Virus record (IMG/VR): IMGVR_UViG_3300043395_000290
Span: 1 to 46,922 of that record
Strand: one strand, 5' to 3'
DNA length: 46,922 nt
DNA from: a virus
A model generated the notes under the pieces. It did no database searches and had not been told where the DNA came from. It saw only the letters and a list, made by a program, of their open reading frames with translations. Position 1 is the first letter of the stretch, and each line of letters starts with the position of its first letter. Positions 8,501 through 17,219 of the stretch are shown one piece after another. A program made the translations under genes and the position numbers.

Positions 8501-11500
8501 GTTATTGATATTGTCAATTACCCTTAGCAATCTTTTTAACTCTTCATTAGTCATTCTGCTCAATATGCTTGGCTTGAGCATTGTTCTCAGTTCGTAAGCT
8601 CTTCTTCTTTCGTCTGCCATTGACAGCTTCCTGTAGTTGACTGTCTGTTGCATTGCAGCATCTACCAATTCTGCATTCTCTTCCTCAGTCTCTTGCTTGC
8701 TTTTTTCTTCAGGCTCTACCTGAGGCAGGATATCTGTCTTGTACTTAGACATTAACTCCGCTTCTTTGGCGGTAATTGTCTCGTCGGCTACCATGTTCTT
8801 TATGGTCTCTGCGTAGTTTAATTTACCGTCACTATCCAATACTTTTTTATCATAAGACTCAAGCCTAATCGCTAGCTCATCTGCTAAACTAGATTGCTCA
8901 TTTACCTCATCCAATATAGCATTGGTCATTGACGTTACCACATCAATGTCTGCTAATTTAAGCACAGCTTGATTGGCTCCTAGCATTTCAACCAATGTCA
9001 TGTAACTATTCAGAACAGTGTCAGGTATCTTGGCCGGGTCAATGTCAAGCATCCTCTCCAACATTGGCATCAGGTTCTCAGCAACGCCTAGCTTGGTCCT
9101 TATGTTCTTCTTTGCTTTCCTTATCAAGCTGCTAGCCTGATTCATCTTACCTGCATACTCAGCATTGTTAAATACCTTGGCTGCGTAGTTCACGAAGTTG
9201 GTAACAGATACCTCATTAAGCAAGTTGACCTTACCAAATCTAGCTAACAAGTTAGCTGCTTGGCCAACAGTGATACTGCCTTCGTTAGCCATGGCTCTCA
9301 GCTCTTTGGCTAAGTCTTTGGCTGCATCCTTGGCTAGCTCTCTCAGGTTCTTTACAATCCTAAGTTTATCTGCAAGCGTAGCGTTTGGCATATCCTTCAG
9401 CGCTCCTATGATACGCCCAATAGATGGCGCTCTCCTTGGCTTGGCCTCCATCTTCAACCTTCCCGCACGCTCCATCACTTTCTTCTGCAAGTCATTGGCA
9501 TTCTTGTACACCTCTGAGTTCCTGATAAGCGTGTCTACGTTTGAGATAATCTTCTTTGTATCTGTACCTGTCTTCTTTTGCCTAGCAATCATAGCGTCTA
9601 CCTTAGTCATCACAGCATCAAAGCCATCCTTAATCTCTGCGATAGCGGTGAACTCTTTAATAGACTGAGATACGTCAGACAGGCTGAGGTTATTCTCCTT
9701 GGCTATTTTCATGATAGCACGCTGCACAGTCATACCACCTTTAACCAAAGCCTTTACGCCTTTAATCAGTACCTGAAGAGTACCAAGTGGTATGGCAAAC
9801 AATGACTCATTAGCGCCGCCAAATAATCTAGCTGATATCTTCTTGTCAATATCATCCAATATGTCATAGGTAATCTCACCTAATGACTTCTCCTGCTCTT
9901 CTTGCGTAGGCTGCGCCTCTGCTTGCATGTCTCCTGCACGGCCTTCGGTCCAAGTCCACTCAGGCATAAGCCCTGATTTTTGGTCAGCAAAAATTGTATC
10001 CTCAACTGATGCGTTCCTATTTGTTTCACCGTGTGGGCCAAAGTTAAGCCAAGAGTTTTGCCCCCTTGTCTCACTTGTTATAGCGCCAACGGCTGAACCT
10101 GTAAACAATCTTACGTGAGCCTGCCAAGCATTCTCTTCACCTCTCGCTCTGAATCCTGCCCCTTCTAGGCCATGACCAAAAGCATCATGCACTGCACGGA
10201 ATAAATCATTGGCAAGCACCGGCTTTAATTCACCATCTACTCCGCCAACACCCCAATAGAAACCTGTCTCAGCTAACAGTGGGTTATTTTCAACGTCCAA
10301 ATCTGAAGACCCAAAGCCATCTGTAGTTGGGAATACCCCCATCTCTTTATCTTGGCGCATAGAACGCAAGGCATTGTATGGGCTTGATGCGTATTCCGCA
10401 TTGCTTGGCAAGTTCATATCTATGAACCAAAACTTATACCCCGCATCTACCAACGCTTTGTACTGAGCTACCGTTTGCTTGATTAGATTTTGATAAGCCT
10501 CTCTGACCTTAGGGTCTTTCGGATTATGCTCCATCTTCTCGTACTCAGCAGCTATCCTGCGTGCCCTATCCTCATCTACAGTTACATACTCTGACTGCCT
10601 TTTGAGGTCGATTCCATTTTCTGCTGCATACTTTTCGGCAACGGCAACAAGCTGTGGGTCCGGCCCGTTAATGCCTTGAACTGATGGCGCACCTTCAAGA
10701 GGCGCAAGTCTGCCGACCTCTTGGCGTCCTGTTCGTTCTCCTGCTCCTGCGGGTTGTAGCTGCTCTGTTTCATTTGTTATTATGTTTTGTTGTTCACTTG
10801 GTTTTATTGTTTCTGATGTTACTTCAATCTCAGGTAACTTTACTTCTATTACAGGGCCTTGACCTGTCGCCTTACTACTTGATGGGGACATTATAAATCT
10901 TCCATCTCCAATCTGCCTATCAACTTTGAATCCTCTCGACTCAAGCATTGACTTCATTTTAGTAGACACAACATCTACCTCAATAGTTGCATCAGGATTT
11001 GAGTCAGATATTTCAATTGGCATTTGTATTACCGAATTGAGCAATCTAGACCCAACACCTTTAGACTCGGCTTCTTTACTTACTACTACATCAAATGTAT
11101 ATTTGTCCCCATCGTAAGAAGTGAATGCCCCTCCAACAATATTACCTTGATTATCTTTTGCCACATAAGCTATCTCCCTATCACTAGTGATACCTAAATT
11201 TCTTTCTTTAGCTATATCCCTAACTTTTTGTTCCGCATCATAATCAATATCCCCAAATTCACTTATAGGTTGCTCTATAGTTATCCCATTATCCAACCCT
11301 TCGGTAGTACCTTTTATTTCAGGTAACTTTACTTCTATTACTTCTCCTTGAGCTTGAGCTGAGCCGGGCTTAATTTCTACTATACCTGCCGTAGGTTGTT
11401 CTTTAATCTTTTCTTTCAGGTCATTAAGCTCTGTCTCCAATTCAGTTCTTGCGTCAGTCAACAACTTGCCTTTACCTGTGTCGGCGATGGCAGCATTGTC

Positions 11501-14044
11501 TCCTGAAATGATACCCTCAATCTCAGCTATCCTGTCTGTTATTTTTTTCTTCTCCTCATCAGTGATGGCTTCGGTCCCTGTGGCAGCGACTTGAGGTTTT
11601 TGGTTTCCTTCGCCCATTGGCTGCAATTCCAATCCGGGGACTTCTTGGCGTAGCACGCCTTCACCTGTTGTTTGTTCTTGAACGGCATTTGATATTTGTT
11701 CTAGTTGTGAATTAATCTCTGTTATCCTATCTCTCTGCTTCTTAGTGATGGCCTCGTCCTTACCCTGAATCTCATTTGTAAGGTCCGTCTTCTCCTTTAA
11801 TAACCCAAGCGCCTTACGCTTCTGCGCATTGTTCAATCCTTCGGGTATTGAGTTCAACAGCCCTGCGCTTTGTGTATAATTATCAAGTTGCTTTTGAGCT
11901 TGCTCTTTTGTAATCTGCCCTTGATTGATTTGGGTCTGAAGCATTTGTGCATATGCACCCCTAAACCTTGTGTCATTTTTAAATTTCTCTGCAATTTCTA
12001 TATGGGCATCACTAATACCATTGAAATCATTTTTTGAAAATGCTTCACTTAATGCATGTGGTGAACCAAGAACAAGACCACCTATGGCTTCTTGCAATCC
12101 TCCGATGGCTATTTCTTTTAAATACCCACCAATACTATCAGGGGTATTAAACATCTTCATGTAGTTGCCATCCTCATCTTTTTTATTCTTGGCAATATTG
12201 TATAGGTCTTCTATTGCCATCTCTGCAAATTGCTGAGTAGCGCCTGTCTCAGCTTCAGCAAGAGCACCACCAATAGCTGTTAGTGTGCCTCTAGCTAATC
12301 CGCTTTTTACTTCGTTTCTAATAAACTCAGCAAATGATTGAGCGCTAGCAGTTGCAACTTTATCTCCCAATGCTTTACCGACAAGGCTATTCATCACACC
12401 CTTGCTACCTATAATATTTCTAAATCCAATCTCTTCTAATACCGCATTTGCAACAGCTATTGGAGCAGCAACCATTCTTTTTTCCTCCTCAGATACATTT
12501 GCAAAATTTGGGTTGTCACTCATTTTCTCCATCTCTGCTTGCTCTGATTGAGCATACATACGAGCAACACGAGACATCCATCCGCCACCCAAAAATGAAG
12601 GGATAGATTCTACAGTTCCGAGAAGAGACCCACTTACAAGACCCTTCTTCGCTTCTTGTTCATATTGTTTTGACAAACTTTCGGGTGCTATTGAAGAAGC
12701 AATGTCTTTCATAAAATCACCATATCCTACAAGCCCTGTTTCTTCATCACCATATTTGTATGCTTTACGTGCTAAGTCCTGTATCTTATTTACTAAAGGC
12801 CCATACTCTTCAATCTTCATCTTGTCCATCTTGGCAACAAACTTGTCGTAATCATCTTTAGTAAGAATGCCAAAATGCTTTGCAACGGCAGGGTCTTTTA
12901 GCTGCTGCCTTGGGTCGGTCATGATACCTTCTTTGAAATCAATCAATTGACTTCCTGCCCATGTTGCTAATTGTTCAACGCCATTTATAACAGCCTTAGC
13001 TGTAGCATCATACCAAGTACCTTGCTCACCTTTCATAGATGTGTACTGACCGATAGCTCTCTTTAAGTCGTCTTGTTGCTTAGGTATTTGAGCCTGCTTC
13101 TCTATTAATTTTTGCTTAGCATTATTAAGCAAATCTTTCTGAGCCATATAGGCATTATACCTTTGCTTAAACTCTTCTGTGTTTCTTTCATTCCCTTGAA
13201 CCTTATCCAAAGACAATCCTTCCTCTTCTAGCTTTTGACTCATTGAGAGGTATTTCTTTATGTCTAAGTTTAAGAATTGGCTTTTTTGTTTGGCATCTTC
13301 CAATGCTTTATTCACTTCTTCATCAGATGAGAATTTTTTATTTTGACCAATATACTGCTGCTCAATTTTATCTATACCCTTGATGCCCTGAGAATTCTTT
13401 GCAATGAATCTTTTTAATTCAAATGACTCACTCAATTCCTTCCCTTTAGTGAATGGGTCCAATGATACCTCCATTGATTCACCATTTGGAGCAGTTACTT
13501 TCATCCAATCGCCTGTCATACCTGACTGCTCAAACTTAAAACCTAATGGCCCAAACTTATAATTCATTTGGGGAACAACCTCTTGCTCCTCTTTACCTAT
13601 TAAATCAGGGGTGATTTTTTCAATCTCTTCCTTTACAAATCCCGGAGTATTAGCATACATCTTCTCCTTGCTCTGCTGAGCTTGAGCAATCTTAGTCTCA
13701 GTCTCCTGTATTGGCTGAGGGAGTCTAGTAGATTCGCTAACTACAGGCTCAGGTTGATAGAACCCAAACCTATTTGTCTGTTGAGCGGGAGATGCCGATA
13801 CGCCACCTGCCGAAGGTAAAGCCGTAGAGGGTTCTTCTTTTTTTTTTGATTCTTGGAAGAACTCAGGGAACTTGTTGTTTACTACTGAATAGTCATAATT
13901 ATTTTTTTCTGCCGTAGCAACATAATCTTTCAATGCTTGTTGGTCATAACCTTGCAACTCAGGAAACTTTCCAAATACAGTTGCCCAATCATAGTTATAT
14001 TTTTGAGCCGTAGCTATAAAGTCTTTCAGTAATTGTTCGTCCAT
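5579..14044 (-). CDS. giant polyvalent/internal virion protein (2821 aa)
   Basis: The largest gene in the window. The N-terminus has two copies of a unit of about 30 residues: DFIATAQKYNYDWATVFGKF, then DYVATAEKNNYDYSVVNNKF (residues 1-64). Next come long charged helices, then a GNAT acetyltransferase-like domain (about 930-1055, with SKGVGSRLLNS). A conserved domain at about 1130-1372 contains H1286-D-A-F-G-H1291. Long helical regions follow, and a hydrophobic segment near 2473-2500 (LLAGVATRMTVYTLLTSVLG) could cross a membrane. The C-terminus is very basic. The multidomain, partly membrane-active architecture and the position after the tail genes fit polyvalent proteins injected with phage DNA. 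Whether the enzyme-like domains act in the host cell is inference. No RNA polymerase motif was seen. Confidence 0.85.
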   Translation of the reverse strand: MDEQLLKDFIATAQKYNYDWATVFGKFPELQGYDQQALKDYVATAEKNNYDYSVVNNKFPEFFQESKKKEEPSTALPSAGGVSASPAQQTNRFGFYQPEPVVSESTRLPQPIQETETKIAQAQQSKEKMYANTPGFVKEEIEKITPDLIGKEEQEVVPQMNYKFGPLGFKFEQSGMTGDWMKVTAPNGESMEVSLDPFTKGKELSESFELKRFIAKNSQGIKGIDKIEQQYIGQNKKFSSDEEVNKALEDAKQKSQFLNLDIKKYLSMSQKLEEEGLSLDKVQGNERNTEEFKQRYNAYMAQKDLLNNAKQKLIEKQAQIPKQQDDLKRAIGQYTSMKGEQGTWYDATAKAVINGVEQLATWAGSQLIDFKEGIMTDPRQQLKDPAVAKHFGILTKDDYDKFVAKMDKMKIEEYGPLVNKIQDLARKAYKYGDEETGLVGYGDFMKDIASSIAPESLSKQYEQEAKKGLVSGSLLGTVESIPSFLGGGWMSRVARMYAQSEQAEMEKMSDNPNFANVSEEEKRMVAAPIAVANAVLEEIGFRNIIGSKGVMNSLVGKALGDKVATASAQSFAEFIRNEVKSGLARGTLTAIGGALAEAETGATQQFAEMAIEDLYNIAKNKKDEDGNYMKMFNTPDSIGGYLKEIAIGGLQEAIGGLVLGSPHALSEAFSKNDFNGISDAHIEIAEKFKNDTRFRGAYAQMLQTQINQGQITKEQAQKQLDNYTQSAGLLNSIPEGLNNAQKRKALGLLKEKTDLTNEIQGKDEAITKKQRDRITEINSQLEQISNAVQEQTTGEGVLRQEVPGLELQPMGEGNQKPQVAATGTEAITDEEKKKITDRIAEIEGIISGDNAAIADTGKGKLLTDARTELETELNDLKEKIKEQPTAGIVEIKPGSAQAQGEVIEVKLPEIKGTTEGLDNGITIEQPISEFGDIDYDAEQKVRDIAKERNLGITSDREIAYVAKDNQGNIVGGAFTSYDGDKYTFDVVVSKEAESKGVGSRLLNSVIQMPIEISDSNPDATIEVDVVSTKMKSMLESRGFKVDRQIGDGRFIMSPSSSKATGQGPVIEVKLPEIEVTSETIKPSEQQNIITNETEQLQPAGAGERTGRQEVGRLAPLEGAPSVQGINGPDPQLVAVAEKYAAENGIDLKRQSEYVTVDEDRARRIAAEYEKMEHNPKDPKVREAYQNLIKQTVAQYKALVDAGYKFWFIDMNLPSNAEYASSPYNALRSMRQDKEMGVFPTTDGFGSSDLDVENNPLLAETGFYWGVGGVDGELKPVLANDLFRAVHDAFGHGLEGAGFRARGEENAWQAHVRLFTGSAVGAITSETRGQNSWLNFGPHGETNRNASVEDTIFADQKSGLMPEWTWTEGRAGDMQAEAQPTQEEQEKSLGEITYDILDDIDKKISARLFGGANESLFAIPLGTLQVLIKGVKALVKGGMTVQRAIMKIAKENNLSLSDVSQSIKEFTAIAEIKDGFDAVMTKVDAMIARQKKTGTDTKKIISNVDTLIRNSEVYKNANDLQKKVMERAGRLKMEAKPRRAPSIGRIIGALKDMPNATLADKLRIVKNLRELAKDAAKDLAKELRAMANEGSITVGQAANLLARFGKVNLLNEVSVTNFVNYAAKVFNNAEYAGKMNQASSLIRKAKKNIRTKLGVAENLMPMLERMLDIDPAKIPDTVLNSYMTLVEMLGANQAVLKLADIDVVTSMTNAILDEVNEQSSLADELAIRLESYDKKVLDSDGKLNYAETIKNMVADETITAKEAELMSKYKTDILPQVEPEEKSKQETEEENAELVDAAMQQTVNYRKLSMADERRRAYELRTMLKPSILSRMTNEELKRLLRVIDNINNGYFPHSAELMLEDMNAIENSQPLDSSISSASVSKIGKAYAKLKSLFTDKGAILEMVRRSPLYFIDQVFGDFKSKAIFNAVFEKVAEAQSLFKAELDMLNKKLEMAHEAVSKSFNNNTNATLLSSYKMMTYMIQQEHDSNPDSDQVNPAAKYLQATIKHIDGGNSNLGEREANMLQSILDNYGVVVGQDAKGNDIIEIDTNKLYQSFNAAERNAMKTIREVNDSLTEKAMFTSSVIRGDKISPLVNYIHLPVMYEYGPDDLSRNVSLAESYNNSRRPSTKAKSLIERTKNAKPINFDVFMSAERGVKFTLMDYHMTAPIRTARKTLNRAKVDMESKGRVPKFQREVFNAINNAFEEATSNMLTNNFIADSFGDMVVNYLSKQGYRAILASVPRFISELSSNIGYAVISDPGALFAGLQQSEFIMSPDAVKAMMNVKSKQLGRIFHGDTLQGRMIDTQILSQTSGVRGGKARGKVMNKVEQIYNLTLKKFVKNPIEFSADALISTPDKMVMRPIWFGSFSNEFKRQTGQDVDLNKIAANDESYMNRYKEALDRSRDFADERSVLAGASENAFMGILKGTTKPNQSVLTRAFNNFNNFMTKFAIYEYTTARQGIYAMMGNGTITKKQGAALLAGVATRMTVYTLLTSVLGSALVGMFRPKDDDEEEEKTFAQKFGQALAGTATTLMFGRDFGNASRSIINYGVERGNEKFLGALRKGDYDPYKDAIQYNMIPQERKGHKTNLTDYIQVIGGSFTPALKTLDLAIQKATEPPKKKEEAIERANNEVNVRLPLEALGNLGWIPLYKDVRKVVMDNMYSDLRKAEAKKSKDTEENASAKEYEDMMKAERKEETAQEREDKANVIRGMLQKGMNPSIKSIMQEKLRELEMTDEERSEYRKERKSELADKKEELNDLLKGYDSKSDMKRYDPKLYEKTFGKKSKYYKKYRNEIEAEDIIRKKEREIEDKKYGYTPKKKRKY
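10830..10852. repeat. 23-bp direct repeat, C-terminal side of GNAT domain
   Basis: TCAGGTAACTTTACTTCTAT followed by TAC. The same 23 bases occur at 11319-11341. The copies are 489 bp (163 codons) apart, so they are in frame, and both encode IEVKLPE within the giant protein. They flank the acetyltransferase-like domain. Confidence 0.9.
11319..11341. repeat. 23-bp direct repeat, N-terminal side of GNAT domain
   Basis: Perfect copy of 10830-10852. In the protein both copies lie in low-complexity linker sequence reading VIEVKLPEI, on either side of the acetyltransferase-like domain (about residues 903-909 and 1066-1072). Confidence 0.9.
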
Positions 14045-14057
14045 TGTAGATTATTTG

Positions 14058-15908
14058 TTATCTTGGTTTACCTCCCGAATTAGTAGCATTTGAACTGTTA
14101 CCCTGCCCAATCTCCTCGGGGCCTATTGCGTTTAATTTAGCATCTGCGCCTATTGCTCTAAAAAAGTTTTTGAGTTTTGAAACTTGAGCTTGAGCCTTGT
14201 CTCCACTCTCATTTGAATTTAACTTAGCTTCTGCTATTACCTTTCCCTTTGAGTCTTTATATGTTACAGTTACATCGTTATATGGAGAGCCTGTCCCACT
14301 ATAATCAACGCTAACACCCGGGATATCTGATAAGATATTTTGCAGCATAGGCCCTGTCTTTGTGCTCTTTTGATTATCAAATAAACTAGCAGGAATTTGA
14401 CTTACAATTTTAGATTGGAACTCTCCTTCTATATCTCTTTTTGCGGCAACTCCTGTTCCCCCTGTCTCAGTCTCAAATGTGCCACCCATAAATTTAGGGA
14501 AGTACTTTATTACTTTTGTGTCTGTCAGTTCACTTCCTACAGCTTTAATAAGAGGACCAATAATTGAAGAACCTGTATCAAAAGGTTTACCTTCTTGCTT
14601 AAATGGAACTAAATCTCCTGACTCATTTTCTATGTATATGCCTTTCTCTTTCCCCGGAGGGTTCTTTTCAATGTTAGCTCCCCTACCACGGAAGTATTTA
14701 ATAGAAGCGTCTACCTGAGCAGGCGTACCCGTAAGCAAATAGGATGTTTGACGAGCCATGTTCAATGCTTCATCCTCAAGCTCTTTATCTTTACGCTCTC
14801 CTTCGCTCTTAGGCCTACGCTCCTGAAGCTGTACTTGAGGAGTAGTCTTCATCTCAGTAACTTTAGTGTACTTAGACCTAGCTGATTTACGCAGAAAATC
14901 TAAAGACTCCTTCTCCTGTTCAGGAGAAAACTGAAATGAAACTTTCCCTGTGTCTTTATCTGTAGTTCTCAGTATAGCCTCAGGATTATTCTTTGCATCT
15001 TGAGGGTCGTTTGTAAATCTATATACTTTGCCATTAGATGCAGTCTGAACATAATCTACCAATGTGGATGCTCTATCATATGCGTTGGACAATGAAGAGT
15101 TTAATATGTCTGTTTCTGCATCAAAAAAATCATATAGTATTTGCTTTGTAGCAGGGTCCTTGTATGTCCTAGTGGTGATATCTTCCCTAGATGTAATCAG
15201 TCCGGTACTCAATAGTGTACCTGCCTCCGATGTGGAGTCTATATTCTTACCTAGCTTTGAAGCCCAATTGTCTGTCGCCGCATCTACATTGAATTTATCC
15301 CAACGAATTTGTAGCAATTGGTTTAAGTAGTTCATGTTCGCTACCTTGTTAGGGTTTGAACTCATGGTATAAACCTTCTGACCATTTATATCTTGCTCAT
15401 CTTTCATTGCTACCACGACCTGACCATTAGGTAAAATGTGGAAGCCTGACTTATTCCAATCACCGAAACCTTCAACATCTGCAAAGTTCAGTACCTCACC
15501 TTTTGAAGATACGCCATCCCTATTCCTCTTCATGATTTCAGTATAGCTATCCTGATAGGCCTTCATTGATTTATAGGCGTTGTCTATACTATCTGTCAGA
15601 TTCTGCCTCTGTATAGTATAGTCCTTAAGTTTCATCTTACCTGACTTCAGTAACCTATCCTGAATAAGCCTCATCTGCGTTGCGCTATCTGCAAGCTCCA
15701 ATGCCGCTTTCCTAGCACTTGCATCTTCCCCCATTGGGGTATCCAAGATGGATTGGCTTAATTGCCTAGATGCTTCATCAAGCGCAGCTTTCTTCTCCTC
15801 ACGGATTTTGTTCTCATCGGAAAGTATGTTGGACATATTCTTCCCGACTTCTGCCCAATTCACATAGCTGTCCGCATTCCGCTCCGCATATTTATAAAAA
15901 GTTCCCAT
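14058..15908 (-). CDS. putative internal virion/structural protein (616 aa)
   Basis: 616 residues. The first 150 are helical and charged (MGTFYKYAERNADSYVNWAE, then a coiled-coil-like stretch). A central domain begins near DVEGFGDWNKSGFHILPNGQ. A second helical region precedes a C-terminal domain with PGVSVDYSGTGSPYNDVTVT and a Gly/Asn-rich tail. No catalytic motif was recognised. It lies between an Ala-rich internal protein and the giant protein, with gaps of 8 and 13 bp, so it is read from the same late transcript. The context fits an internal or tail-associated virion protein. Confidence 0.75.
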   Translation of the reverse strand: MGTFYKYAERNADSYVNWAEVGKNMSNILSDENKIREEKKAALDEASRQLSQSILDTPMGEDASARKAALELADSATQMRLIQDRLLKSGKMKLKDYTIQRQNLTDSIDNAYKSMKAYQDSYTEIMKRNRDGVSSKGEVLNFADVEGFGDWNKSGFHILPNGQVVVAMKDEQDINGQKVYTMSSNPNKVANMNYLNQLLQIRWDKFNVDAATDNWASKLGKNIDSTSEAGTLLSTGLITSREDITTRTYKDPATKQILYDFFDAETDILNSSLSNAYDRASTLVDYVQTASNGKVYRFTNDPQDAKNNPEAILRTTDKDTGKVSFQFSPEQEKESLDFLRKSARSKYTKVTEMKTTPQVQLQERRPKSEGERKDKELEDEALNMARQTSYLLTGTPAQVDASIKYFRGRGANIEKNPPGKEKGIYIENESGDLVPFKQEGKPFDTGSSIIGPLIKAVGSELTDTKVIKYFPKFMGGTFETETGGTGVAAKRDIEGEFQSKIVSQIPASLFDNQKSTKTGPMLQNILSDIPGVSVDYSGTGSPYNDVTVTYKDSKGKVIAEAKLNSNESGDKAQAQVSKLKNFFRAIGADAKLNAIGPEEIGQGNSSNATNSGGKPR

Positions 15909-15916
15909 CTATATTG

Positions 15917-16783
15917 TTATTGATAAATTGCAAAAGGGTTTACAATACCACCTGCTTTTAAAGGTGCCGGTACATTAGGGTTGAAAGAGCTAGCAAAGTC
16001 AGGTAAATTACGCCTTATCTGTCTTAATGTACCTGCATCAAGGCCACCAATAAAAGCATCATATTCATTTGGCGTCATGCCACCAACTTTACTTAAGTCA
16101 ACATTATTGATTTTACCCATTGAAGCTATGCTCTTTTGCATGTCAGTTTGATTCATCCCAAGTTGACCTTTTTTATCTCCCATAGCTTCTCTCTGTAACT
16201 TGTCAGCCTGTCTTACAGCAGCTGTCTTTTCATAAAGCGGAACCATTTGTAATCCTTGCTGAAGAGCACTGCTAGCAGATTGTATCCCCTGAGCAGTCGC
16301 CTGAGCTGCCGCAGTTTGAGCTTGAGCCGCAGCTGATTGAGCACCTGCCACTTCCTCTAAATTCATCTGAGTCCCAACGTCTAACAACCTACCTTTCTCT
16401 GCTGCGCTTGTTTTCTCTAAGTCAGATAACTCTTTACCCATTGCTGTACGTACAGCTCCTTGAGCTTCATCTGATGCCATAGCTACCCTTCCTGCTGTAG
16501 CTGCTGCCCCTCTTTCGCTTTCTGCTCCTGCCTGAATTGCCTGAGCTCCGGTAGAAAGAAGCGCTTCCCTTTGCAGTTCGTATGGTTCTTTCTGAATTGC
16601 CAACTTATCATATACGTTGACGTCTAATCTTTTCCTTGCTTCAGCCATGGCATCTGCTGCCGCACGCTCAGCTTCTGTCTTTAACTTATTTTGCTTAGCT
16701 GCCTGAGCAAATGAAAGGCCCGCAGACCCCGCAGATATTGCAAGCCCGCCTATAGCCAATGCTGTTGTTGTTGCTATTGCCAT
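15917..16783 (-). CDS. putative internal virion protein, Ala/Gln-rich
   Basis: 288 residues. The N-terminus is hydrophobic and small-residue-rich (TTALAIGGLAISAGSAGLSF, about residues 6-25), like a membrane-inserting segment. It is followed by a long Ala/Gln/Glu-rich helix (about 30-190) typical of coiled coils. The architecture resembles internal core proteins of podoviruses (T7 gp14 type) that enter the cell envelope at infection; this is an analogy of layout, not sequence homology. It lies directly after the small GNAT gene and before the 616-residue structural gene. Confidence 0.75.
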   Translation of the reverse strand: MAIATTTALAIGGLAISAGSAGLSFAQAAKQNKLKTEAERAAADAMAEARKRLDVNVYDKLAIQKEPYELQREALLSTGAQAIQAGAESERGAAATAGRVAMASDEAQGAVRTAMGKELSDLEKTSAAEKGRLLDVGTQMNLEEVAGAQSAAAQAQTAAAQATAQGIQSASSALQQGLQMVPLYEKTAAVRQADKLQREAMGDKKGQLGMNQTDMQKSIASMGKINNVDLSKVGGMTPNEYDAFIGGLDAGTLRQIRRNLPDFASSFNPNVPAPLKAGGIVNPFAIYQ

Positions 16784-16784
16784 A

Positions 16785-17198
16785 TTAAAACGCTTTAATC
16801 ATTTCTCCCGTATAAGAGTCACCCTTTATATAACCAAACTCCTCATACGTCGATATGAGGCTAGGGCTCTTAATAAGAGCATAAATATATTTGTTACCTG
16901 AATTTTTGCAAGCCTCGGTCAAAGATGATACCAACATGGATATGGCTTCCTTCCTTCCCGGCTTCTCCCTGTATTGCTTGTTTGATATTATCCAATCAAC
17001 CCATGCCACCTTAGAGTTAGTGACGTACATGAACCCCGCACAAACAGGGGTATCCCCATCTAATACCATCATGCCACAGGTACCGTCATCGGGCAAGAAG
17101 TCTTTAGCGGGCGGTTGCCACCCCCAATCCTTCCACCATCCAACGAGGATATCGTCATAATCATTACTGTTTAGTACACGTACATTTAACGTATCCAT
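16785..17198 (-). CDS. GNAT-family acetyltransferase-like protein
   Basis: 137 residues. The strand pattern of a GNAT fold is visible: MMVLDGDTPVCAGFMYVT as the beta-hairpin, VAWVDWIISNKQYREKPGRK as beta-4 and the acetyl-CoA loop, and YIYALIKSPSLISTYEEFGY as beta-5 and the C-terminal part. The acetyl-CoA loop (YREKPGRKEAI) has only one Gly of the usual Q/RxxGxG/A pattern, so activity is uncertain. Comparable genes are common among structural genes of aquatic phages. It may modify a virion or host protein. The gene sits alone between tail and internal protein genes. A TATCTTTG promoter-like box lies just upstream at 17206-17213. Confidence 0.8.
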   Translation of the reverse strand: MDTLNVRVLNSNDYDDILVGWWKDWGWQPPAKDFLPDDGTCGMMVLDGDTPVCAGFMYVTNSKVAWVDWIISNKQYREKPGRKEAISMLVSSLTEACKNSGNKYIYALIKSPSLISTYEEFGYIKGDSYTGEMIKAF

Positions 17199-17219
17199 AT
17201 ACTAACAAAGATATTGAAT

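Noticed and set aside
9198-9668. Plus-strand open frame of 156 codons inside the giant gene, and similar frames opposite other late genes (for example 30657-31127 and 32735-33127).
   Set aside because: They lie antisense to genes with strong evidence, have no start context and read as shadow translations.
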